Below, piece after piece: positions 1 through 7,763 of a DNA stretch of 7,763 nt. The notes under the pieces are model-generated. The model did not search any database. It was not told the origin of the DNA and saw only the letters and a list, made by a program, of their open reading frames with translations. Source of the DNA: an uncultured Gammaproteobacteria bacterium (GTDB lineage Bacteria > Pseudomonadota > Gammaproteobacteria > Steroidobacterales > Woeseiaceae); assembly GCA_938003715.1 (NCBI GenBank), contig CALKYK010000453.1:1-7763 (forward strand), read 5' to 3'. The translations under genes were made by a program, and so were the position numbers. The stretch's first letter is position 1. The number at the start of each line of letters is the position of its first letter.

Positions 1-487
1 ACTCGTTGGCCGCGCTTTCGATCCCGCCCTCGGTAATCGTCTTGCCCAGGATCAGTCGACCCCAATCGTGCTGGTTCAGGAAGTCCGCCGCGCGCGAGCC
101 GCAAAGCGGCGAACCGAGGCAGGTCACCCGCTCCACCGGCAGATCGGGATAGCGGGACAGCGTATACAGCGACAGTACGCCACCCAGGCTGTGGCCGACC
201 AGGTGCAGCGGTTCACCGGCCTCGCGAACGGCATCGGCGAGCTTGTCGGCGTTCACGTCGAGGGATTCCGTAACCGGCGCGTATTCGAACAAAGAGGTGT
301 CGAAGCCGTGGTTGTCGGCAAGCCGCTTCGCGACGTAGGTCATGTCCAGCGAGTCTGCGACGGCCGCGTAGTCGAATCTCGACGCTTCGAAACCGTGTTC
401 GGCGACCAGGCGCTTTTTAACGTAGCTCATGTCGGCGCCGGGCATCCAGATGCCGTGCAGGCAGATGACGCGCCGGACCTCGCTCAT
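1..487 (-). CDS. Alpha/beta hydrolase (lipase/esterase-like), C-terminus outside window
   Basis: The first 162 residues of an alpha/beta-hydrolase-fold protein are visible; the 3' end runs past base 1. The start is ATG at 487. It overlaps the nudB stop as ATGA and has an AGGGA ribosome binding site at 497-501, nine bases upstream, so it is probably translationally coupled to nudB. Residues 7-17 hold the first strand and the HG oxyanion motif (H11, G12, then IWMPG). The nucleophile elbow GHSLGG is at residues 98-103, with S100 the likely nucleophile. A GSPLCGSRAA stretch follows near 125-134. The acid and histidine of the triad would lie beyond the window. It resembles small gammaproteobacterial hydrolases of unknown substrate (Abhydrolase/PGAP1-like), and the substrate cannot be inferred. 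Odd: residues 19-47 and 48-76 are a tandem duplication not expected in this family (see the repeat entry). The gene is last in the visible aspS-nudB group. Confidence 0.85.
   Translation of the reverse strand, partial: MSEVRRVICLHGIWMPGADMSYVKKRLVAEHGFEASRFDYAAVADSLDMTYVAKRLADNHGFDTSLFEYAPVTESLDVNADKLADAVREAGEPLHLVGHSLGGVLSLYTLSRYPDLPVERVTCLGSPLCGSRAADFLNQHDWGRLILGKTITEGGIESAANE
260..433 (-). repeat. Diverged 87-bp tandem duplication inside the hydrolase gene
   Basis: Two adjacent in-frame copies lie at 347-433 (residues 19-47) and 260-346 (residues 48-76). By hand alignment without gaps, 17 of 29 residues and about 59 of 87 bases match. Both copies share the pattern DM-x-YV-x-KRL, then HGF, then F-x-YA-x-V, then SL. 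Each copy looks like one amphipathic helix followed by one beta strand, so the duplication would add a whole helix-strand unit before the GHSLGG elbow. The divergence, much of it at third codon positions, shows that it is old and has been kept under protein-level selection. Confidence 0.85.
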
Positions 488-903
488 GCGAGTTCGTCCC
501 TGAGCTGCTCCAGCGCCTCGCGGTTCGTCCACGACCAGACGGTATCGATTGCGGCATCGACGGACTGCCAGCGATACGCACTGTGTTCGCTCTGGTTCAT
601 TGCAATGTCGCGTGGCGCCCGCAGCCGGTAGCGCCATTCATGTTCCACGTTCTCGGTGATGCCCGGTGCATATCGATTTCGCCACCGCGGATCGATCGTG
701 AAGGTGCGATTGACACCGGTGTCGATCATCGTTCCCTCATCGGTCAAGCCGGTTTCCTCCTCGAGCTCGCGGCGCGCCGCATCGGCGGGCGCCTCGCCGG
801 CATGCAGCGACCCGGTTACCGACTGCCAGAATGCGAACGGCTTCCGGCGACGCAGCAGCAACACCTGCGCGTCGTCGCTGTACACGACAACGAGCACGGA
901 CAC
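484..903 (-). CDS. nudB: Dihydroneopterin triphosphate diphosphatase, Nudix family
   Basis: This Nudix hydrolase removes pyrophosphate from 7,8-dihydroneopterin triphosphate, an early step of folate synthesis in the cytoplasm. With the GTG at 903 as start, the protein has 139 residues. The Nudix box is complete: G31, E37, R45-E46, E49-E50 and G52 fit GX5EX7REUXEEXGU. NudB-like family traits are the FWQSVTGS segment (25-32) and RYAPGITEN (77-85), which match the E. coli protein closely, as does the W/N/R/EA pattern near the C-terminus. It lies 24 bases after the aspS stop, a known aspS-nudB arrangement, and overlaps the next gene by ATGA. The start is doubtful: no ribosome binding site precedes GTG 903, and similarity to E. 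coli NudB seems to extend upstream (a Pro codon directly before it). The aspS stop, in the same frame, limits any extension to eight codons. See the entry at 922-934. Confidence 0.93.
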   Translation of the reverse strand: MSVLVVVYSDDAQVLLLRRRKPFAFWQSVTGSLHAGEAPADAARRELEEETGLTDEGTMIDTGVNRTFTIDPRWRNRYAPGITENVEHEWRYRLRAPRDIAMNQSEHSAYRWQSVDAAIDTVWSWTNREALEQLRDELA

Positions 904-921
904 CGGAAGGCGGTGCGCCGC

Positions 922-934
922 GACAGCTTACTCC
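922..934 (-). promoter_or_regulatory. Ribosome binding site overlapping the aspS end, in front of a GTC codon of nudB
   Basis: GGAG at 931-934 forms the last sense codons of aspS and lies six bases, a good distance, before codon GTC at 922-924, which is in the nudB frame. GTC is not a normal start codon. Initiation there would give a protein seven residues longer, closer to the length and N-terminus of E. coli NudB. No other Shine-Dalgarno sequence is seen before the GTG at 903. The site may serve reinitiation after aspS translation. Confidence 0.4.
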
Positions 935-2700
935 GCGGGCGGCTTGCGCAGCCGAATGCCCGTTTCGCGCAGCTGCTCCGCCGATACCGCGCCCGGCGCG
1001 TTCGTCAGCGGGCAGCTTGCGGTCTGCGTCTTCGGAAACGCGATGACGTCGCGAATGCTGTCCGCGCCGGCCATCAACATCACGATGCGGTCAAGGCCGA
1101 ACGCGATGCCGCCGTGCGGCGGGCAGCCGTAGTCCAGTGCGCGCAGCAGGAAGCCGAACTTCTCCTCCGCCTCGTCGTCGTCGATGCCGAGCAGCCCGAA
1201 TACCGCCGCCTGCATCGCCTTCGAGTGGATACGTATAGAACCGCCGCCGATTTCCGAACCGTTGAGCACCATGTCGTAGGCGCGTGACAGTACCGTTCCG
1301 GGAGCGTCCTCCAGAGCCTTCGGGTCGTCGATCGCAGGCGCCGTGAACGGGTGATGCAGCGATATCCAGCGCTTCGTCTGCGGGTCCTTTTCGAACATCG
1401 GGAATTCGATGACCCAGAGCGGCTGCCAGCCCTCCGCCACCAGGCCGAGGTCTTCGCCGAGGCGGACCCTTAGCGCGCCCAGCGCATCGTTGACGACCCG
1501 CGCCTTGTCGGCGCCGAAGAACACGAGGTCGCCGTTCTCCGCGCCGGTACGCTGCATGATGCCGTCGATCGCGTCGTCCGGCAGGAACTTGAGGATCGGC
1601 GACTGCAGCCCGTCCCTGCCCTTGCCGACGTCGTTGACCTTGATGTAGGCGAGGCCTTTCGCCCCGTAGCGGCCGACGAACGCCGTGTAGTCGTCGATTT
1701 CCTTGCGCGTGAGCTTGCCGCCGCCGGGTACGCGAAGCGCCGCCACGCGACCTTCCGGGTCGGCGGCCGGACCGGCGAAAACCTTGAACTCCACCGACTG
1801 CATCAGGTCCGCCACTTCGCTCAGTTCGAGCGGGATACGCAGGTCCGGCTTGTCCGAGCCGTATCGCTGCATCGCCTCGGCGTAGTGCATGCGCGGAAAC
1901 GGGTCGGGCAGTTCGACCTGCATGACGTCCTTGAAGACGCTGCGGATCAGCGCCTCCATGTGCGTCATCACGTCCTCTTCGGTGACGAAGCTCATCTCGA
2001 TGTCGAGCTGCGTGAACTCCGGCTGCCGGTCGGCGCGCAGGTCCTCGTCGCGGAAACAGCGCACGATCTGGTAGTAGCGGTCCAGCCCGGACATCATCAG
2101 GAGCTGCTTGAAGATTTGCGGCGACTGCGGCAGCGCGAAAAACTTGCCGGGATGCGTCCGGCTCGGCACGATGTAATCGCGCGCACCTTCCGGTGTGGCG
2201 CGCGTCAGCATCGGCGTCTCGGTGTCGACGAAACCATTGTCGTCGAGGTAGCGACGCATCGCCCGCGTCACTGCGTGGCGCAATCGAAGGTTGCCGAGCA
2301 TCTCCTCGCGGCGCAGATCGAGATAGCGGAACTTGAGCCTGAGCTCCTCGTTCGCCTGCTCGTCGTGATGAAAAGGCGGCGTCTCGGAGTCGTTCAGCGT
2401 GACGAGTTCGTGCGCAAGCACTTCGACGCGTCCGGTCTTCATGTTCGGGTTCGTCGTTCCCTCGGGGCGCTCGCGAACGCGTCCTTTCACCGCAAGGACG
2501 TACTCGGAGCGGATGCGTTCTGCCTCGGCAAAAATCTCGGGCCGGTCCGGGTCGAACACGACCTGCAGGAGACCCTCGCGATCGCGCAGGTCGACGAAGA
2601 TCACGCCGCCGTGGTCGCGCCGGCGATGCACCCAGCCGCAGACCGCGATCTCGTCGCCGATCCGGCTGTCGTCTACCTCGCCGCAGTAGTGCGTGCGCAT
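928..2700 (-). CDS. aspS: Aspartyl-tRNA synthetase, bacterial type, probably non-discriminating
   Basis: This class IIb aminoacyl-tRNA synthetase charges tRNA(Asp) with aspartate in the cytoplasm. I chose ATG at 2700, which gives 590 residues, the same as E. coli AspRS; the protein begins MRTHYCGEV like its relatives and has an AGGGA ribosome binding site seven bases upstream. In order: an OB-fold anticodon-binding domain (about 1-105, with GWVHRRRDHGG at 22-32); motif 1 region (about 157-182); the substrate loop QSPQ (192-195); motif 2 with FRDED and R217 followed by RQPEFTQLD; a GAD insertion domain (about 280-420); and motif 3 GLDR near 535-538. H30 and G81 correspond to the positions (His31 and Gly83 in Pseudomonas aeruginosa) linked to relaxed tRNA specificity; E. 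coli has Leu and Lys there. This suggests the enzyme also makes Asp-tRNA(Asn). Its stop codon is in frame with nudB downstream. Confidence 0.98.
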   Translation of the reverse strand: MRTHYCGEVDDSRIGDEIAVCGWVHRRRDHGGVIFVDLRDREGLLQVVFDPDRPEIFAEAERIRSEYVLAVKGRVRERPEGTTNPNMKTGRVEVLAHELVTLNDSETPPFHHDEQANEELRLKFRYLDLRREEMLGNLRLRHAVTRAMRRYLDDNGFVDTETPMLTRATPEGARDYIVPSRTHPGKFFALPQSPQIFKQLLMMSGLDRYYQIVRCFRDEDLRADRQPEFTQLDIEMSFVTEEDVMTHMEALIRSVFKDVMQVELPDPFPRMHYAEAMQRYGSDKPDLRIPLELSEVADLMQSVEFKVFAGPAADPEGRVAALRVPGGGKLTRKEIDDYTAFVGRYGAKGLAYIKVNDVGKGRDGLQSPILKFLPDDAIDGIMQRTGAENGDLVFFGADKARVVNDALGALRVRLGEDLGLVAEGWQPLWVIEFPMFEKDPQTKRWISLHHPFTAPAIDDPKALEDAPGTVLSRAYDMVLNGSEIGGGSIRIHSKAMQAAVFGLLGIDDDEAEEKFGFLLRALDYGCPPHGGIAFGLDRIVMLMAGADSIRDVIAFPKTQTASCPLTNAPGAVSAEQLRETGIRLRKPPAE

Positions 2701-2707
2701 CGATAAG

Positions 2708-2712
2708 TCCCT
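2708..2712 (-). promoter_or_regulatory. Ribosome binding site deciding the aspS start
   Basis: AGGGA with a seven-base spacer to ATG 2700. It supports this start over an in-frame ATG at 2769, which would add 23 residues without counterpart in AspRS proteins. Confidence 0.7.
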
Positions 2713-2737
2713 GTGGACGCTGAAAATTGGAAGCGGG

Positions 2738-2766
2738 ATGGTACGGGCTCGCCCGGTGCTCTGCAA
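2738..2766 (-). promoter_or_regulatory. Candidate sigma-70 promoter for aspS
   Basis: On the minus strand, TTGCAG (2761-2766) and TACCAT (2738-2743) are separated by exactly 17 bases and lie about 40 bases before the aspS start codon. The match is 3 of 6 for the -35 and 4 of 6 for the -10 hexamer. The position in the 91-base gap after DUF502 is sensible, but the score is only moderate. Confidence 0.35.
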
Positions 2767-2778
2767 CACCGCGGCGGC

Positions 2779-2810
2779 GGGCGCCGGGGGATCAGCCGTC
2801 GCCGGCGCCC
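2779..2810 (-). other. GC-rich stem-loop at the end of the DUF502 gene
   Basis: A perfect 9-base inverted repeat, GGGCGCCGG with CCGGCGCCC, has arms at 2779-2787 and 2802-2810 and a 14-base loop that contains the DUF502 stop codon. No T-run follows on the minus strand, so it is not a standard intrinsic terminator. It could stabilise or pause the transcript upstream of the aspS promoter candidate, or be a chance product of high G+C. Confidence 0.45.
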
Positions 2811-3475
2811 GGGGGCGTCGCGAGCGGCAATTGCTCCGTTTCCGCCTTGCTCCAGGTCGGCACCACGACCCCCAGCGAAATGATCATTTTCAGCGCATCG
2901 TCGACGCTCATGTCGAGCTCGGTGATCTCGTTCTTCGGCAAGAGGACGATGTAGCCGGACGTCGGGTTCGGCGTGGTGGGGACGAACACGCAGACGACGT
3001 GCTCGCCGGTGCGCTCCTGGACCTCGCCGAGTTCCTCGGACGTCTGGAACGCGAGGCTGTAGATGCCCTCGCGCGGGTATTCGATCAGCAGCACTTTCTT
3101 GAACGACTGGTCCGTGTCCGAGAATACGACCTCGGCGAAGCTCTTCGACGCCGAGTAGATCGAACGAACGAACGGGATGCGGTTGAGAACCGACTCCCAG
3201 GCACTGAGCAGCCAGCGGCCGAAAAAGTTTGCGGCGATCATGCCGGTCACGACGAGTATTACCAGCGCCAGGACGAGTCCGAGGCCCGGCACCGGCACCG
3301 GGTTTTCGGTGTTGAACAGTTGCTGCAAGAGGACCTGCGGCTGGTAGTCGGCCGGGATCACGCCCAGCGTCCGATCCATCAGGTCGATTGCGAACTTGAC
3401 GACGATGATCGTGATGCCGAGCGGAATCCAGACCAGCAGCCCGGCGACGATGTAACGGCGAAAATGCTTCAGCAT
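2792..3475 (-). CDS. DUF502 family inner-membrane protein
   Basis: This 227-residue protein fits the DUF502 family (PF04367), whose function is not established. Two hydrophobic segments are seen: residues about 8-30 (YIVAGLLVWIPLG onwards) and about 63-83 (GLGLVLALVILVV). After them comes a soluble part with family-typical stretches: RIPFVRSIYSASKS (99-112), FVPTTPNPTSGY (164-175) and a VDDALKMIISLGVV end (191-204). The C-terminal tail (about 210-227) is rich in Pro, Gly and Ala and probably disordered. The start ATG at 3475 is natural for the family (basic MLKHFRRY before the first helix), although no strong ribosome binding site is seen; only 22 bases separate it from the FmdB gene upstream, so coupling is likely. 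A position directly before aspS recurs in gammaproteobacteria, but it does not reveal a role. Confidence 0.9.
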   Translation of the reverse strand: MLKHFRRYIVAGLLVWIPLGITIIVVKFAIDLMDRTLGVIPADYQPQVLLQQLFNTENPVPVPGLGLVLALVILVVTGMIAANFFGRWLLSAWESVLNRIPFVRSIYSASKSFAEVVFSDTDQSFKKVLLIEYPREGIYSLAFQTSEELGEVQERTGEHVVCVFVPTTPNPTSGYIVLLPKNEITELDMSVDDALKMIISLGVVVPTWSKAETEQLPLATPPGAGDG

Positions 3476-3497
3476 GCCGCGATGATATCAGGGGCAG

Positions 3498-3833
3498 TCA
3501 GTCGCTCGCGTTCCCGTTGGCCTTGGCCGCTTTGGCAGGCTTGTCGGCGGGCGCCGGCGTTTCCGATTTCGTCGCGGCGCCGTCCTTCTTGTCGCTTTTC
3601 TTGTCTTCCTTCGGCGGTTCCGAGTCGCTTTTCAGGACGTTCTTCTGCCGGTCCTTCTTGAAATCCGTCTCGTACCAGCCGTCGCCCTTGAGGCGAAAGC
3701 GCGGCGCCGAAAGCAGCCGCTTGAGCTGCGGTTCGCCGCATTCCGGGCAGTCCACGAGCGGGTCCTCACTCATTTTCTGCAGCGCGTCGAGCGTATGCTC
3801 ACAGCTCTGGCAGGCGTATTCGTAGATCGGCAT
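3498..3833 (-). CDS. FmdB-family zinc ribbon regulatory-like protein
   Basis: This small protein of 111 residues opens with MPIYEYACQSC, the hallmark of the FmdB/CxxC_CXXC_SSSS family (a putative zinc ribbon). The four metal ligands are C8, C11, C29 and C32 (CQSC and CPEC). A conserved GDGWYETDF segment follows at about 50-58. From about residue 59 to the end the chain is low-complexity, rich in Lys, Asp, Glu, Ala and Pro, and likely disordered; this tail is common in the family but varies in length. The function is not established: the name comes from a regulator in methylotrophs, and nucleic-acid or protein binding is only a guess. The start ATG at 3833 has a strong AGGGAG site (3842-3847) eight bases upstream. 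It is the first gene after clpB; the 71-base gap (3834-3904) holds no clear terminator or promoter. It probably forms an operon with the DUF502 gene. Confidence 0.92.
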   Translation of the reverse strand: MPIYEYACQSCEHTLDALQKMSEDPLVDCPECGEPQLKRLLSAPRFRLKGDGWYETDFKKDRQKNVLKSDSEPPKEDKKSDKKDGAATKSETPAPADKPAKAAKANGNASD

Positions 3834-3904
3834 GCGTCAAGCTCCCTGTCTGTCGCGCGCCATCAGTGTCGCTCCGCGGCGGCGCGAATTCCGTGCACTA
3901 TGCC

Positions 3905-6484
<2,580 letters not shown>

Positions 6485-6517
6485 GAGAGCGACCTACCCC
6501 GTAAAAATCTCCGGCTT

Positions 6518-6545
6518 AGATTGGCCCGGATCGACCCTTTTCAAG
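6518..6545 (-). promoter_or_regulatory. Heat-shock sigma-32 promoter of clpB
   Basis: On the minus strand CTTGAAA (6539-6545) matches the sigma-32 -35 consensus perfectly. After 13 bases comes GCCAATCT (6518-6525), which fits 5 of the 7 specified positions of CCCCATNT. Transcription would start near 6511 and give a leader of about 25 bases before the clpB ATG at 6484. clpB is a classic sigma-32 gene. The TGA inside the -35 box is the pgeF stop codon. Confidence 0.75.
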
Positions 6546-7290
6546 CATTTATCGGCCGCGCGCGGCGAAAAACGAGGTTCGCCATGCGTCCGCAGCGGCC
6601 GTCGCGGCGATAGGAAAAAAAGCGCGCCTCGTCGCCATGGGTGCAGAGGCCGCCTCCATAGATCAGCGTGACGCCGGCGCGCTCGAGGCGCGCCCGGGCC
6701 AGCGCATACAGGTCCGACTGCCAGCGGCCGCGATCGTTGCGCTCGAACGCCTTTCCTGCACCGGGGTCGCCCGCGAGGAACGCGTCCCGTACTTCGTCGC
6801 CGACCTCGAATTCGGGCTGCGAGATCGCCGGGCCCAGCCAGGCGAGCAGCTCGCCCGGATCCCTGTCGAACGCCGCGACGGTCGCCTCCAGCACGCCGGC
6901 AGCGAGCCCGCGCCAGCCTGCGTGCGCGGCGCCGACTGCGCCGCCGTCGCTGCTCGCGAAAAGGACCGGCAGGCAGTCGGCGGTCATGATCACGCAAACG
7001 GTATCGGCGGCAACGGTCACCACCGCGTCCGCTTCGGTGTCCGGCGCTGCGTCGCGCGCCACGTTCGTGCCGTGCACCTGGCGCAGCCAGCGCGGCTCGC
7101 CCGGCAGGTCGAGCGTCGCCTGCAGCCGGGCGCGATTTTCGCGCACGGCGTCGGCCGCATCGCCGACGTGTGCGCCGAGATTGAGCGACTCGTACGGCCC
7201 GACGCTGACGCCGCCCAGCCGCGTCGTGCAGCCCGCGACGATGCCTTCAGGCGCGGGCCAGTCGGCACTGATCCAGCCGGCGCCGCTCAC
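6541..7290 (-). CDS. pgeF: Peptidoglycan editing factor PgeF / purine nucleoside phosphorylase (YfiH, LACC1 family)
   Basis: This is a member of the multicopper-oxidase-like YfiH/DUF152 family. Family members act as zinc-dependent purine nucleoside phosphorylases/adenosine deaminases; E. coli YfiH also keeps wrong amino acids out of peptidoglycan precursors. I chose GTG at 7290, which overlaps the rluD stop as GTGA and gives 249 residues (E. coli 243); an ATG at 7359 would add 23 residues that overlap rluD and lack family similarity. The expected zinc ligands are present: H73 (QVHG), C106 (MTADCLP) and H123 (HAGWRG). Other family stretches are TTRLGGVS (22-29), YESLNLGAH (33-41), AWLGPAIS and FFSYRRDG close to the end. 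It is probably translated by coupling with rluD. The stop codon lies within the sigma-32 box of clpB. A run of seven A (6615-6621; T on the coding strand) encodes the conserved FFS. Confidence 0.95.
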   Translation of the reverse strand: MSGAGWISADWPAPEGIVAGCTTRLGGVSVGPYESLNLGAHVGDAADAVRENRARLQATLDLPGEPRWLRQVHGTNVARDAAPDTEADAVVTVAADTVCVIMTADCLPVLFASSDGGAVGAAHAGWRGLAAGVLEATVAAFDRDPGELLAWLGPAISQPEFEVGDEVRDAFLAGDPGAGKAFERNDRGRWQSDLYALARARLERAGVTLIYGGGLCTHGDEARFFSYRRDGRCGRMANLVFRRARPINA

Positions 7291-7763
7291 TGCGCCGACC
7301 GGTCCGCTTCGAGCGCGGACAGCAACGCCTTGAAATCCGCCGGTGGCTCGGCGTCGCATGACACCGGTTCGCCACTGGCGGGATGCGCAAATTCGAGTTT
7401 CGCGGCGTGCAGGGCCTGGCGACGGAACGAGCGCAGCGTGTCGACGAGGCCCTCACTGGCACCGGCCGGCAGCTTCAGGCGTCCTCCGTACAGCGGATCG
7501 CCGACGAGAGGATGCCGGCGATGCGCGAAGTGCACGCGAATCTGGTGGGTGCGGCCCGTCTCGAGCCGCACACTTATATATGTATGCGCTCGATAGCGCT
7601 CGATGACGCGATAGTGAGTGACGGCGGGCCGCCCCCGCTCCTGCACGCTCATGCGCATCCGGTCGACGGGGTGCCGACCGATCGGCGCGTCGACCGTGCC
7701 GCCGCCGGTCAGCACGCCGACGCATACAGCCAGGTAGTGCCGCGAGATGCTGCGCTCCGCCAT
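7287..7763 (-). CDS. rluD: 23S rRNA pseudouridine synthase RluD, C-terminal part
   Basis: The last 158 residues of an RluA-family pseudouridine synthase are visible; the 5' end runs beyond base 7763, so the ATG at the edge is internal, and the S4 domain and catalytic HRLDxxTSG motif are outside the window. Conserved stretches are GGTVDAPIGRHP (21-32), PAVTHYRV (46-53), LETGRTHQIRVH (67-78), HPLVGDPLYGG (84-94) and RQALHAAKLEFAHP (114-127). The GGTVD-I-RHP segment and the neighbours pgeF and clpB fit RluD, which modifies U1911, U1915 and U1917 in helix 69 of 23S rRNA, better than RluC or RluA. The stop TGA at 7287-7289 overlaps the pgeF GTG. A short AT-rich patch (about 7571-7586) encodes a His-Thr-Tyr-Ile stretch and has no visible special role. 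Confidence 0.93.
   Translation of the reverse strand: MAERSISRHYLAVCVGVLTGGGTVDAPIGRHPVDRMRMSVQERGRPAVTHYRVIERYRAHTYISVRLETGRTHQIRVHFAHRRHPLVGDPLYGGRLKLPAGASEGLVDTLRSFRRQALHAAKLEFAHPASGEPVSCDAEPPADFKALLSALEADRSAQ

Noticed and set aside
583..2706. Plus-strand open frames opposite nudB and aspS
   Set aside because: Their translations look like no known protein and mirror the codon pattern of the conserved minus-strand genes; no ribosome binding sites or gene context support them.
2701..2769. N-terminal extension of aspS to an ATG at 2769
   Set aside because: The added 23 residues have no AspRS counterpart, and ATG 2700 has a good ribosome binding site and gives exactly the family length.
3834..3904. 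Possible terminator or promoter between clpB and fmdB
   Set aside because: Only a weak 5-base stem and no T-run were found, and no convincing -35/-10 pair.
6615..6621. Run of seven A/T in pgeF as a possible slippage or frameshift site
   Set aside because: It simply encodes the conserved Phe-Phe-Ser of the family; the frame continues to a normal C-terminus, and there is no sensible product in another frame.

Overview
All supportable genes in this GC-rich window lie on the minus strand, so the biological order runs from right to left: rluD (cut off at the right edge), pgeF, clpB, fmdB-family gene, DUF502 gene, aspS, nudB, and an alpha/beta hydrolase (cut off at the left edge). The protein sequences and the rluD-pgeF-clpB and DUF502-aspS-nudB neighbourhoods point to the chromosome of a gammaproteobacterium with high G+C. 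The order or genus cannot be fixed from this sequence. No mobile elements, RNA genes or CRISPR arrays are visible, and coding density is very high, with no gene-free stretch longer than about 100 bases.

Right part (7763-3905): a 23S rRNA pseudouridine synthase (RluD) overlaps PgeF, a purine nucleoside phosphorylase/peptidoglycan-editing protein, by a GTGA junction. The disaggregase ClpB follows. A good match to a heat-shock sigma-32 promoter sits across the pgeF stop codon, so clpB can be induced separately from the housekeeping genes upstream.

Left part (3833-1): a small FmdB-type zinc ribbon protein with a charged tail, a two-helix DUF502 membrane protein, and aspartyl-tRNA synthetase follow one another. 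Aspartyl-tRNA synthetase has residues that suggest the non-discriminating type, which would supply Asp-tRNA(Asn) for the amidotransferase route. A GC-rich hairpin and a candidate promoter separate DUF502 from aspS. nudB (folate pathway) follows aspS in the same reading frame, with an ambiguous start. It overlaps the hydrolase gene by ATGA.

This is mostly ordinary core genome. The most unusual item is the alpha/beta hydrolase. Its N-terminal part carries an old tandem duplication of 29 residues, an apparent helix-plus-strand unit, between the oxyanion-loop HG motif and the GHSLGG nucleophile elbow. Other points of interest are the nudB start (a well-placed ribosome binding site in front of a GTC codon, in frame with aspS) and the sigma-32 -35 box that contains the pgeF stop codon. 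I saw no convincing new multi-gene system.
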